Position numbers and translations under genes: made by a program. Under the pieces are notes generated by a model. It did no database searches. It was not told the origin of the DNA and saw only the letters and a list, made by a program, of their open reading frames with translations. Below are positions 1 to 6,210 of a stretch of DNA of 10,651 nt, one piece after another; position 1 is the first letter of the stretch; each line of letters opens with the position of its first letter. Source of the stretch: an uncultured Bacteroides sp. GTDB lineage: Bacteria > Bacteroidota > Bacteroidia > Bacteroidales > Bacteroidaceae. The stretch is from NCBI GenBank assembly GCA_902388495.1, contig CABMPP010000056.1, positions 1 through 10,651 of the forward strand, given 5' to 3'.

Positions 1-10
1 CGGATGTGAA

Positions 11-50
11 CCCCCTCCGCCCTACGGGCACCTCCCCTTTCAGGCGGAGG
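11..50. repeat. GC-rich bipartite inverted repeat upstream of the DUF4861 gene
   Basis: Two nested inverted repeats are visible. An outer arm CCTCCGCC (14-21) matches GGCGGAGG (43-50), and an inner small hairpin GCCC (19-22) pairs with GGGC (26-29) across TAC. The two overlap, so only one can form at a time. GC content here is much higher than in the AT-rich leader that follows. It could be the terminator of a gene left of the window or one copy of a dispersed intergenic repeat. I recall similar GC-rich blocks between Bacteroidetes genes, but copy number cannot be judged from this window. Confidence 0.45.
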
Positions 51-104
51 AATTTGAGATACTTCGTAAATTCTCATTTATTCAACAATATACCCTATAA
101 TAAT

Positions 105-1334
105 ATGAAAAAACTCCTTTTATTATGTCTGACGGCCCTTTTCTGCTTCGCTTGCAGCGACAGCAAGACGCTGACCGTCACGGTAACCAACCCGTTGTCC
201 ACAGACCGTTCCGGCGAAATGGTGGAACTCTCTATGGCCGAAGTTTCGAACCGGCTGAAACTGGCCGACACCACTCAGATTGTGGTTCTGAATGTCGAAG
301 GCGAACAAGTGCCTTATCAGATAACCTACGACGATAAACTTATCTTTCCGGCTACCGTAGCCGCCAATGCAACAGCTACTTACACCATCCAGCCGGGCAC
401 CCCCGAAGACATCGAAGTAAAGGCTTGCGGGCGCCAATACCCCGAACGCCTGGACGACGTAGCCTGGGAGAACGACCTGGTAGCCTTCCGTGCCTACGGC
501 CCTGCCTTGCAGGCACGCGGCGAGCGCGGCTTCGGCTACGACTTATTTACGAAATACAACACCACCGAGCCCGTTCTGGAATCGTTCTACGAAAAAGAGC
601 TGAACCAGGACGTCCGTGCCAACATTGCCGAATTGCGTAAGACCGACCCTAAAGCAGCAAGCGAACTGGGAAATTCCATTTCCTACCATATCGACCACGG
701 CTACGGCATGGACTGCTATGCAGTAGGCCCCACGCTTGGAGCCGGTGTAGCCGCGCTGATGGTAAACGACAGCATCCTCTACCCGTGGTGCTACAAGACG
801 CAAGAAGTGCTGGACAACGGCCCCCTGCGTTTCACCGTTAGACTGGAATTCCCCGCGATGAATGTAAAGGGTGACACCACCGTGGTAGAAACCCGATTGA
901 TAACGTTGGATGCCGGTTCCCACCTCAACAAGACTGCCGTTTCGTACAGCAACCTGAAGGAGACTTTGCCCGTTGTCACTGGCATTGTGCTGCACGAACC
1001 GGATGGCGCCGTCGTTGCCGATGCTGCCAATGGCTACATGACTTACGTCGATCCTACTACAGGACCGGATAACGGTAAGATATTCATGGGTGCCGCTTTC
1101 CCCGCTGCCGTAAAGGAGGCGAAGACGGTTCTCTTCCCGGCAGAGGAAAAGAAACAGCGCAATAATGCCGACGGCCATGTGCTGGCAGTGAGCGATTACG
1201 AGCCGGGTGCCGACTACGTATATTATTGGGGCTTTGCCTGGGACAAGGCAGACATCAAGACTGCCGAAGCATGGAACCAATATATGGCGGACTTTGCACA
1301 GAAGGTACGTCATCCGTTGACGGTTTCTATCTGA
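105..1334 (+). CDS. DUF4861 family lipoprotein
   Basis: Encodes 409 residues. The reading frame is open from base 6, but the ATG at 105 is chosen because it begins a classic lipoprotein signal: MKK, a leucine-rich core, then FCFAC with the lipidated cysteine at residue 17. The 33 codons before it have no signal character. The mature protein should be periplasmic or outer-membrane anchored. The body matches the DUF4861 family as I recognise it, including a YPERLDDVAWEND segment followed by FRAYGPALQ and a GYDLFTKYN segment. Family members often lie near pectin or rhamnogalacturonan breakdown genes and are presumed to act on or bind carbohydrate, but I know of no proven reaction. No polysaccharide-utilisation neighbours are seen here; the next genes are convergent. 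No promoter of the TTTG/TAnnTTTG type is evident just upstream, so it may be co-transcribed with a gene left of the window. Its stop codon TGA (1332-1334) lies inside the first degenerate unit of the palindromic array. Confidence 0.88.
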   Translation: MKKLLLLCLTALFCFACSDSKTLTVTVTNPLSTDRSGEMVELSMAEVSNRLKLADTTQIVVLNVEGEQVPYQITYDDKLIFPATVAANATATYTIQPGTPEDIEVKACGRQYPERLDDVAWENDLVAFRAYGPALQARGERGFGYDLFTKYNTTEPVLESFYEKELNQDVRANIAELRKTDPKAASELGNSISYHIDHGYGMDCYAVGPTLGAGVAALMVNDSILYPWCYKTQEVLDNGPLRFTVRLEFPAMNVKGDTTVVETRLITLDAGSHLNKTAVSYSNLKETLPVVTGIVLHEPDGAVVADAANGYMTYVDPTTGPDNGKIFMGAAFPAAVKEAKTVLFPAEEKKQRNNADGHVLAVSDYEPGADYVYYWGFAWDKADIKTAEAWNQYMADFAQKVRHPLTVSI

Positions 1335-1446
1335 CGCGACAGACACAAGCCTCCAACTTCTTAAACGCCAGTGTCTATCGCGACAGACACCAGTGTTTGT
1401 CATGACAGAGGCCAGTGTCTGTCCGGACAAACACTGGCCTCTATCA
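1326..1446. repeat. Tandem array of 22-base palindromic units, array 1
   Basis: Three clear units are at 1370-1391, 1392-1413 and 1414-1435. Each is a roughly 20-base imperfect palindrome plus 2 bases. The first core is GTGTCTATCGCGACAGACAC; all follow the half-site pattern AGTGTYTGTC and its complement around a variable central dinucleotide (GC, AT, CG). The symmetry centres fall at 1380.5, 1402.5 and 1424.5, an exact 22-base period. A further half-unit CGCGACAGACAC at 1335-1346 is repeated at 1379-1390, exactly 44 bases away, so the unit between them (1348-1369) looks like a decayed copy in register. The array fills the gap between two convergent genes and overlaps the end of the DUF4861 gene. 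Confidence 0.85.
1403..1446 (-). terminator. Long hairpin, probable terminator of the deacetylase operon
   Basis: The last array unit expands into a 44-base near-perfect palindrome centred at 1424.5. The arms are 1403-1424 and 1425-1446. The only mismatches are C1406/A1443 and C1419/A1430. Both are C-A on the plus strand but become G-U pairs in a minus-strand transcript, so the RNA read from the deacetylase operon folds better than the opposite one. No clear U-tract follows on either strand, so intrinsic termination is an inference; RNA 3'-end protection is equally possible. Confidence 0.5.
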
Positions 1447-1456
1447 ATCTATTGAT

Positions 1457-2113
1457 TTATAATACTTTGAACTCGTACCCCTCTTCCTTCAGAAACTCGA
1501 TGGCACGTGGCAGTGCATATTGCAGATTCCCGTTGCACCAGGACTTCAGGGAGTCATGGAAAGTGATGATGGCGCCGTTGCGTGCATATCTCATCACGTT
1601 GGCAAGCACCTGCGGACCGCGCAGCTTCTTACTGTAATCGCGGGTCACCAAATCCCACATCACGATCTTGTACCGGTGCTTCAACTTCATGTATTGCCCT
1701 GCAAACATGTGCCCGTGGGGCGGGCGGAACAGAAGCGGGTACAACGCCTTCTCCACGTTGCAGTTGATGTCACCGCCCATTTCCATGAAGATCTGCGCCT
1801 GTTCGGCATTGCCCAGATAGTTCTTGGCACTGTACTCAAACCCGCGGATATGGTTGAAGGTATGGTTGCCGATGCGGTGCCCGCGTTCAACGACCATTCG
1901 GAATTCTTCGGGATGTTTCCGTATGTTGTCTCCCACCATAAAGAAGGTGGCCTTGATGCCGTGTTTGTCGAGCAAATCGAGTACCCAGGGCGTTACCTCG
2001 GGGATGGGACCATCGTCGAAAGTCAGGTAAACGGCTTTTTCGTTAGGGTCCATCCTCCAGATAGCGCTCGGGTATAGTTTGCGAAATAGCTCGGGAGGCT
2101 GTTCTATTAACAT
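1457..2113 (-). CDS. NodB-type polysaccharide deacetylase
   Basis: 218 residues, nearly all one NodB homology domain (carbohydrate esterase family 4), whose members remove N- or O-acetyl groups from glycans using a bound metal. The expected motifs are in order: TFDDGP at residues 31-36 (Asp33 base, Asp34 metal ligand), HTFNH at 84-88 (His84 and His88 metal ligands), RPPHG at 130-134 (the usual tyrosine replaced by histidine), MWDLVTRDY at 152-160, and ITFHDS at 182-188 with catalytic His186. No signal peptide or membrane segment is visible, so it is cytoplasmic or peripheral unless exported another way. The start is 7 bases past the stop of the DUF2723 gene, so the two are almost certainly co-transcribed. 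The substrate is unknown; envelope polysaccharide, peptidoglycan or a lipid-linked glycan precursor are candidates. The catalytic set looks complete, so I expect an active enzyme. Confidence 0.92.
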   Translation of the reverse strand: MLIEQPPELFRKLYPSAIWRMDPNEKAVYLTFDDGPIPEVTPWVLDLLDKHGIKATFFMVGDNIRKHPEEFRMVVERGHRIGNHTFNHIRGFEYSAKNYLGNAEQAQIFMEMGGDINCNVEKALYPLLFRPPHGHMFAGQYMKLKHRYKIVMWDLVTRDYSKKLRGPQVLANVMRYARNGAIITFHDSLKSWCNGNLQYALPRAIEFLKEEGYEFKVL

Positions 2114-2120
2114 AGGCAGA

Positions 2121-5100
2121 TCAATTCTTCATTCTATCTACATACATATTGTATAGTTCTTCCACCTTGGGCTCGTAGATTTCGGCGAGCTTGGAATTGT
2201 ATTTCTTCATCATCTTCACTTCGGCATCGAGCACCGCCCAGTGATATTCAAACTCACGGCTGGAGATGAGGAAGCGGTTGTCGTCCAGACTCAGGTACCA
2301 GGTGAGGTACTCTACCGCCTTGTTGGCGAGTGTTTCCATCATCTGATCTGCCTTGGCGGTTTCGCCCAACTGATAGTAGGCATCGGCCATCTGCACGGCG
2401 CCGTTCTGCCAGTCGTAAGGCACGTTATAGTTGGGAATCATCTTCTCGGCATAGTCCAGCGCGGCTTTCGCCTTGTCCTTCTTGCCTTCGCGCATCAGTT
2501 GCTCCACGAGTTGGGAGAAGATGCGGCGGTGCGAGTGGCACATGCGCATGGTGTTCTCGTCGATGTAGATGCCCGGCTTGTCGATGCCGCCGAACTTGAA
2601 CTTGTGCATCAGGTTGTCGTACATCTTTTCAGAGTCAATCTTCACGCCCGTCTTGCTGGTGTCGAACGGAGTGAAACGGTAGGCAAGACCTTCCTGCATG
2701 AAGTGGTTGGCCATGCCCAACTGGTTTTCCGTACCCACGCTGACGGCGATGTAGATGGGGCGTTCCCAGTTGGCTTCGCTCAGCATTTCGAGCATCATCA
2801 GCTCGCTCTTGTAGAGGGCGCGTTTGCCTTTCAGCGAGATGTGCATGTAGTCGGGGATGCTGTCGCCCGGTATCAGCATACCGCTGCGGCGCACGGCTTC
2901 CTTGTCTACTTTGATGACGAGGCTGTCGGTAGGAATCACCTTCAAGTCCTGGTTCTTGCTGCGTACCCAGTTCTTCAGCACGTTCTTGACTTCGTACGGG
3001 TTGTCGCCAAACTCTTTCTTGACGTTTATCAGGGCTTCGGCGTTGCCGTTCAGTGCCTGCTTTTCGGCTTCGGCATAGAGGGCGTCGATGCTCTTCTTGT
3101 ATTCCGGCTGGATGGGGATGTATTCGTTGGTGCCTTCCACGTACTCCATGCGGTCCCAGGTGATGGGCAGGGATGGAGAGTCGTAGGCGGGGCGCTTCAT
3201 CTGGTCGATGTACCAGTCGGTCTGCAGGTAGCTGAGGTTGCAGGTACGGGCGTCGGTGCGGAAACCTTCGGTCTCCTGGTTGTACCAGAGGGGGAAGGTG
3301 TCGTTATCGCCGTTGGTGAAGATAACCGGATTGCCGCTTTCTTGCAAGGACATCAGGTAGTTCTGGCCGAAGTCGCGGCATACGTAGCGGTCGCTGCGGT
3401 CGTGGTCGTCCCACGTCTGGCTTGCCATCTGTATGGGGACGAGGAGGCAGACTACGGAAACGAGGACGGATGCCGGGAGTTCCTTCATCTTGGCATAGTG
3501 CTGAAGCAGACGGACAATGCCCGCTACACCCATACCGATCCAGATGGCGAAGGCGTAGAACGAGCCGGCGTAGGCATAGTCACGCTCGCGCGGCTGGGTG
3601 GGGGTCTGATTCAGGTAGAGCACGATGGCGATACCGGTCATGAAGAAGAGGAAGAACACTACCCAGAATTGCTGGATGCCCTTCTGTCCGCGGTAGGCTT
3701 GCCACAGCAGACCGATGATACCGAGCAGCAGCGGCAGGCAGTAGAAGACGTTGTGTCCCTTGTTGTTCTGCAGTTCCTGCGGCAGCAGGGTCTGGTCGCC
3801 CACCAGCAGTTTGTCGATGGCGTTGATGCCGGTAATCCAGTTGCCGTGCTCTAACTCGCCGCTTCCTTGCAGGTCGTTCTGGCGTCCGGCAAAGTTCCAC
3901 ATGAAGTAGCGCCAGTACATCCAGTTGAGCTGGTAGGAGAAGAAGAACTTGATGTTTTCCCACTGCGTGGGCATGTTCACCATTATCATGTTTCCGCACT
4001 TGTCATAGGGCACGTCGTAGCCTTTGATGTCGAGCCAGTTGTGGTACTCGTTGGTGTGCGCACTGCTGTACATACGCGGGAAGAGCATGTTCTGGGCGTA
4101 TTCGTATTCGATGCGTCCGGGGATTTCGATGTACGAGTCTTTCTCGTCGGGCGTAGCTTTTTCCTTACGGATGAATTTGGTGCCGTTGTACTTGACGCGC
4201 GGTTCGCAATAACCGTCTTTCACGTCCAGCGCCACTTGCGAGGAGAAGGCGGGGCCGTAGAACAGCGGGCGTGTGCCGTATTGTTCGCGTCCCAGGTATT
4301 CGCCCAGCGTGAAGATGTCCTCGGGTGAGTTCTGGTCCATCGGCGTGTTGGCGGTGGAGCGGATGACGATAAGCGCATACGAGGAATATCCGATGACGAT
4401 CATCATGGTGCAGAGCAGCGACGTGTTGAGCGTGCGTGCCGATACGCGGTATTTCTCTTTCATCCGTGCCTGCATCTTCGGGCTGAGGTACAGCCACAAG
4501 GCAGCGATTACGATAATGCCGATGACAACGGAACTGCTGCCATGTCCGTAGAAGGGAATACCCAGCATGGCAATGGTGAGTATGAACGAGAGTGCCATGC
4601 GCGACTTGCTCTTCTCGGTGTAGCTTTCGTATATACCCCAGATGAGGCATCCGGCCAGCAGGATGATGTAGACGATGACGCCGCTGTTGAAGGACATGCC
4701 CAGCGTGTTGACGAAGAGCAGTTCGAACCAGCCGCCCACTTTCACGATGCCGGGTACGATGCCGTAGAGCACGGCAGCCACCAGGATGCCCGAGGTGAGC
4801 AAGGCAAGCAATGAGCCTTTGGCATTGGCGTTGGGCACTTTCTTGTAGTAATATACCAGTACGATGGCGGGCAGACAGAGCAGGTTGAGCAAGTGCACAC
4901 CGATACTCAGTCCGGTAAGGTAGGCGATAAGAATCAGCCAGCGGTCCGAGTGAGGCTCGTTGGCCACATCTTCCCACTTCAGTATCAGCCAGAAGACGAC
5001 GGCGGTGAACAGGGACGAGAAGGCGTAAACCTCGCCCTCTACGGCGCTGAACCAGAAGGTGTCGCTGAACGTGTAGGCCAGTGCGCCCACCAGTCCGCTA

Positions 5101-5465
5101 CCCATGACGGTGATGAGTTGTCCGCGGGTGATATTTTTTTCGTCTGTAATCACGAGTTTGCGCACCAGGTGCGTGATGCTCCAGAAGAGGAACAGGATGC
5201 AGGCGCCGCTCATCAGCGCGCTCATGTAGTTCACCATTTTGGCAACGGTGGTGGCATCGGAAGCAAATTGTGAGAACAGGTTGGCTACTAACATGAAGAA
5301 GGGTGCGCCGGGCGGGTGTCCAACTTCCAGCTTATAGCCGGTGGTGATGAACTCCGGGCAGTCCCAAAAACTTGCAGTCGGTTCGATGGTCATGCAGTAA
5401 ACCGTTGCTGCAATGATGAATGTAATCCAACCCACAAGGTTGTTTACGGCTTTGTACTGTTTCAT
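2121..5465 (-). CDS. DUF2723 (TMEM260-like) multi-pass membrane protein, likely GT-C glycosyltransferase
   Basis: 1114 residues, close to the length I expect for the Bacteroidales family. An N-terminal block of hydrophobic segments runs from about residue 10 to 370. A large hydrophilic region of about 190 residues follows, then four more membrane segments near 570-590, 600-620, 634-655 and 660-680. A soluble C-terminal domain of about 430 residues ends in helical TPR-like repeats around 1000-1060. The first loop carries WDCPE (34-38) and HPPGAPFF (50-57), the family signature; Asp35 and Glu38 fit the acidic catalytic position of GT-C enzymes. Later comes RERDYAYAGS near 625. The human DUF2723 protein TMEM260 is a protein O-mannosyltransferase, so transfer of sugar from a lipid carrier to exported proteins is a reasonable inference, unproven for the bacterial family. 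It is first in an operon with a polysaccharide deacetylase, which fits envelope glycan or glycoprotein work. Confidence 0.9.
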   Translation of the reverse strand: MKQYKAVNNLVGWITFIIAATVYCMTIEPTASFWDCPEFITTGYKLEVGHPPGAPFFMLVANLFSQFASDATTVAKMVNYMSALMSGACILFLFWSITHLVRKLVITDEKNITRGQLITVMGSGLVGALAYTFSDTFWFSAVEGEVYAFSSLFTAVVFWLILKWEDVANEPHSDRWLILIAYLTGLSIGVHLLNLLCLPAIVLVYYYKKVPNANAKGSLLALLTSGILVAAVLYGIVPGIVKVGGWFELLFVNTLGMSFNSGVIVYIILLAGCLIWGIYESYTEKSKSRMALSFILTIAMLGIPFYGHGSSSVVIGIIVIAALWLYLSPKMQARMKEKYRVSARTLNTSLLCTMMIVIGYSSYALIVIRSTANTPMDQNSPEDIFTLGEYLGREQYGTRPLFYGPAFSSQVALDVKDGYCEPRVKYNGTKFIRKEKATPDEKDSYIEIPGRIEYEYAQNMLFPRMYSSAHTNEYHNWLDIKGYDVPYDKCGNMIMVNMPTQWENIKFFFSYQLNWMYWRYFMWNFAGRQNDLQGSGELEHGNWITGINAIDKLLVGDQTLLPQELQNNKGHNVFYCLPLLLGIIGLLWQAYRGQKGIQQFWVVFFLFFMTGIAIVLYLNQTPTQPRERDYAYAGSFYAFAIWIGMGVAGIVRLLQHYAKMKELPASVLVSVVCLLVPIQMASQTWDDHDRSDRYVCRDFGQNYLMSLQESGNPVIFTNGDNDTFPLWYNQETEGFRTDARTCNLSYLQTDWYIDQMKRPAYDSPSLPITWDRMEYVEGTNEYIPIQPEYKKSIDALYAEAEKQALNGNAEALINVKKEFGDNPYEVKNVLKNWVRSKNQDLKVIPTDSLVIKVDKEAVRRSGMLIPGDSIPDYMHISLKGKRALYKSELMMLEMLSEANWERPIYIAVSVGTENQLGMANHFMQEGLAYRFTPFDTSKTGVKIDSEKMYDNLMHKFKFGGIDKPGIYIDENTMRMCHSHRRIFSQLVEQLMREGKKDKAKAALDYAEKMIPNYNVPYDWQNGAVQMADAYYQLGETAKADQMMETLANKAVEYLTWYLSLDDNRFLISSREFEYHWAVLDAEVKMMKKYNSKLAEIYEPKVEELYNMYVDRMKN

Positions 5466-5548
5466 TCGGATGAAATTCGTTATTATTCAGTTTTGTTTCT
5501 TACATACAGTTTTGCCGTCGCTTTGTTAGCATAACGGCATATAGGGCG

Positions 5549-5556
5549 CAAAGATA
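5549..5556 (-). promoter_or_regulatory. Candidate -7 box for the DUF2723/deacetylase operon
   Basis: On the minus strand this reads TATCTTTG, an exact match to the Bacteroides -7 pattern TAnnTTTG. It lies about 84 bases before the DUF2723 start, leaving a leader of roughly 75 bases. No good TTTG -33 element sits at the usual spacing; the closest is ATTG at 5584-5581, which is too far. The -7 match is what I see; its use as the promoter is inferred from position. Confidence 0.5.
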
Positions 5557-5712
5557 ATGATTTCGGTTCTAAATAGATGACAATAAGGCAGATTATTAGG
5601 ATAGGTTAAAAGATATAGATAGTTTTTTGGGAGGTTGCGGGCTAAAAGGATGATCCGGCAACAGATTCGGTTATAACCTGAATTTGCTATCTTTACAAGG
5701 AAAGTTTCGGTT
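5557..5712. other. Intergenic stretch with little recognisable content
   Basis: Part of the 745-base gap between the divergent DUF2723 and BACON lipoprotein genes. I see no gene here. The one signal is TATCTTTA at 5688-5695 on the plus strand, one base from the Bacteroides -7 pattern. A weak TTCG lies 18 bases upstream (5666-5669) and AAGGAAAG follows (5697-5704), so it could be the promoter and ribosome site of the small ORF at 5713. This is also where composition shifts from the GC-richer core genes to AT-richer DNA. Confidence 0.35.
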
Positions 5713-5844
5713 ATGGACGAAAGAATTGATGTTACCTATAGGGGATATGACTTCTTTCCCGATGCGTTGTGTCTATACATTCGGTTTACTGCATCTATAT
5801 ATCCAGTGTACTGCATCTATATATGCAGTAGGCTACATCTATAG
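5713..5844 (+). CDS. Possible 43-codon ORF, perhaps the 5' remnant of a lost gene
   Basis: An ATG at 5713 preceded by AAGGAAAG and a near-consensus -7 box opens 43 codons ending at TAG (5842-5844). The first 19 residues, starting MDERIDVTYRGYDFFPDAL, are mixed and protein-like. The rest is rich in I, Y and C because it is read through the 22-base palindromic array. This suggests an original gene start whose remainder was replaced or deleted next to the array, rather than an intact small protein. I do not recognise the family. It may equally be a chance ORF. Confidence 0.25.
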   Translation: MDERIDVTYRGYDFFPDALCLYIRFTASIYPVYCIYICSRLHL

Positions 5845-5852
5845 ATGTAGAA
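5765..5852. repeat. Tandem array of 22-base palindromic units, array 2
   Basis: Four consecutive 22-base units lie at 5765-5786 (degenerate), 5787-5808, 5809-5830 and 5831-5852. Units two and three are nearly identical. Their palindromic cores are ACTGCATCTATATATGCAGT at 5810-5829, with a single internal mismatch, and a close copy at 5788-5807. The last unit contains a perfect 18-base palindrome CTACATCTATAGATGTAG (5833-5850). Symmetry centres are at 5797.5, 5819.5 and 5841.5, an exact 22-base period. The period and build equal array 1 at 1326-1446, but the base sequence is unrelated. It lies between divergently transcribed genes, just upstream of a strong promoter. Confidence 0.85.
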
Positions 5853-5899
5853 AATAAGTCTTGTTCAGGTGCTTTATCTAAAAAAATAGGTTCTAAACT

Positions 5900-5930
5900 T
5901 TTGTTTTCCTAAGTCCTTTTTATACTTTTG
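5900..5930 (+). promoter_or_regulatory. Bacteroides sigma-type promoter for the BACON/LRR lipoprotein unit
   Basis: TTTG at 5900-5903, a 19-base spacer, then TACTTTTG at 5923-5930. Both boxes match the Bacteroides primary sigma consensus (TTTG and TAnnTTTG) at canonical spacing. Transcription should start near 5936-5939, directly at the base of a 10-pair hairpin. This gives a 5' leader of about 270 bases before the lipoprotein start, unusually long. The promoter lies 47 bases past palindromic array 2. Confidence 0.8.
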
Positions 5931-5935
5931 TAACC

Positions 5936-6170
5936 GAAGCAGGGAAGCGTCCTTAGCTTCAATGTTTTGTGAAATGATATTGTAAGAAGCGTTGTGCTTC
6001 ATTCTTGTTCTTGAAAACCTAGGAAACTTTCAAAACTATACGAGAATGGCATAGACGGTTCCTGCGCTGAGTTCAGCGTGGGTCTGCTGTCTGTTCATTT
6101 GTATAGTGGGTTTTCCTAGGACCTTCAAGAACGATGAATAGCACGCAGTTCCACGCTTTCTATTTTTATA
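5936..6170 (+). ncRNA. Highly structured leader RNA or independent structured RNA
   Basis: A short hairpin comes first: GAAGCAGGGA (5936-5945) pairs with TCCTT and GCTTC (5950-5960) around the loop AGCG. Then a rod-like fold spans 5985-6161. Helices, outside in: 5985-5992 with 6153-6161 (one bulge); 5994-5997 with 6141-6144; 5998-6002 with 6134-6138; GTTCTTGAA 6007-6015 with 6124-6132; CCTAGGAAA 6018-6026 with 6112-6120; ACTATAC 6035-6041 with 6101-6107; AATG 6045-6048 with 6096-6099; AGACGG 6053-6058 with 6087-6092; CGCTG 6065-6069 with 6074-6078, loop AGTT. All were checked base by base. A T-rich tract (6163-6167) follows the closing stem, as in a terminator or attenuator. It could be a riboregulator of the lipoprotein gene, a free RNA of about 225 bases, or an inverted-repeat element. 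I do not recognise the family. Confidence 0.65.
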
Positions 6171-6210
6171 AATCTTCGGAGGGGCGCGAGGAAGCTAATA
6201 CTATTTAATC

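Noticed and set aside
6..104. Upstream in-frame extension of the DUF4861 gene
   Set aside because: The extra 33 residues are translated from a GC-rich inverted repeat and would bury the lipoprotein signal peptide that begins at 105.
543..1430. Long minus-strand open frame opposite the DUF4861 gene
   Set aside because: It overlaps the lipoprotein gene almost fully and runs through the palindromic array; no recognisable domain or start context.
1326..1446. CRISPR array
   Set aside because: Units are contiguous without unique spacers, palindromic throughout, with a 22-base period; no cas genes are nearby. The same holds for 5765-5852.
2241..3854. Long plus-strand open frame opposite the DUF2723 gene
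   Set aside because: Composition is V/H/A/G-rich low-information translation, and it is antisense to a clear membrane protein with conserved motifs; it is a shadow of codon bias.
5985..6161. 6S RNA
   Set aside because: Size and rod shape are similar, but there is no large open central bubble; the biggest internal loop is 8 by 4 bases. It could still be tested with the Rfam 6S model.
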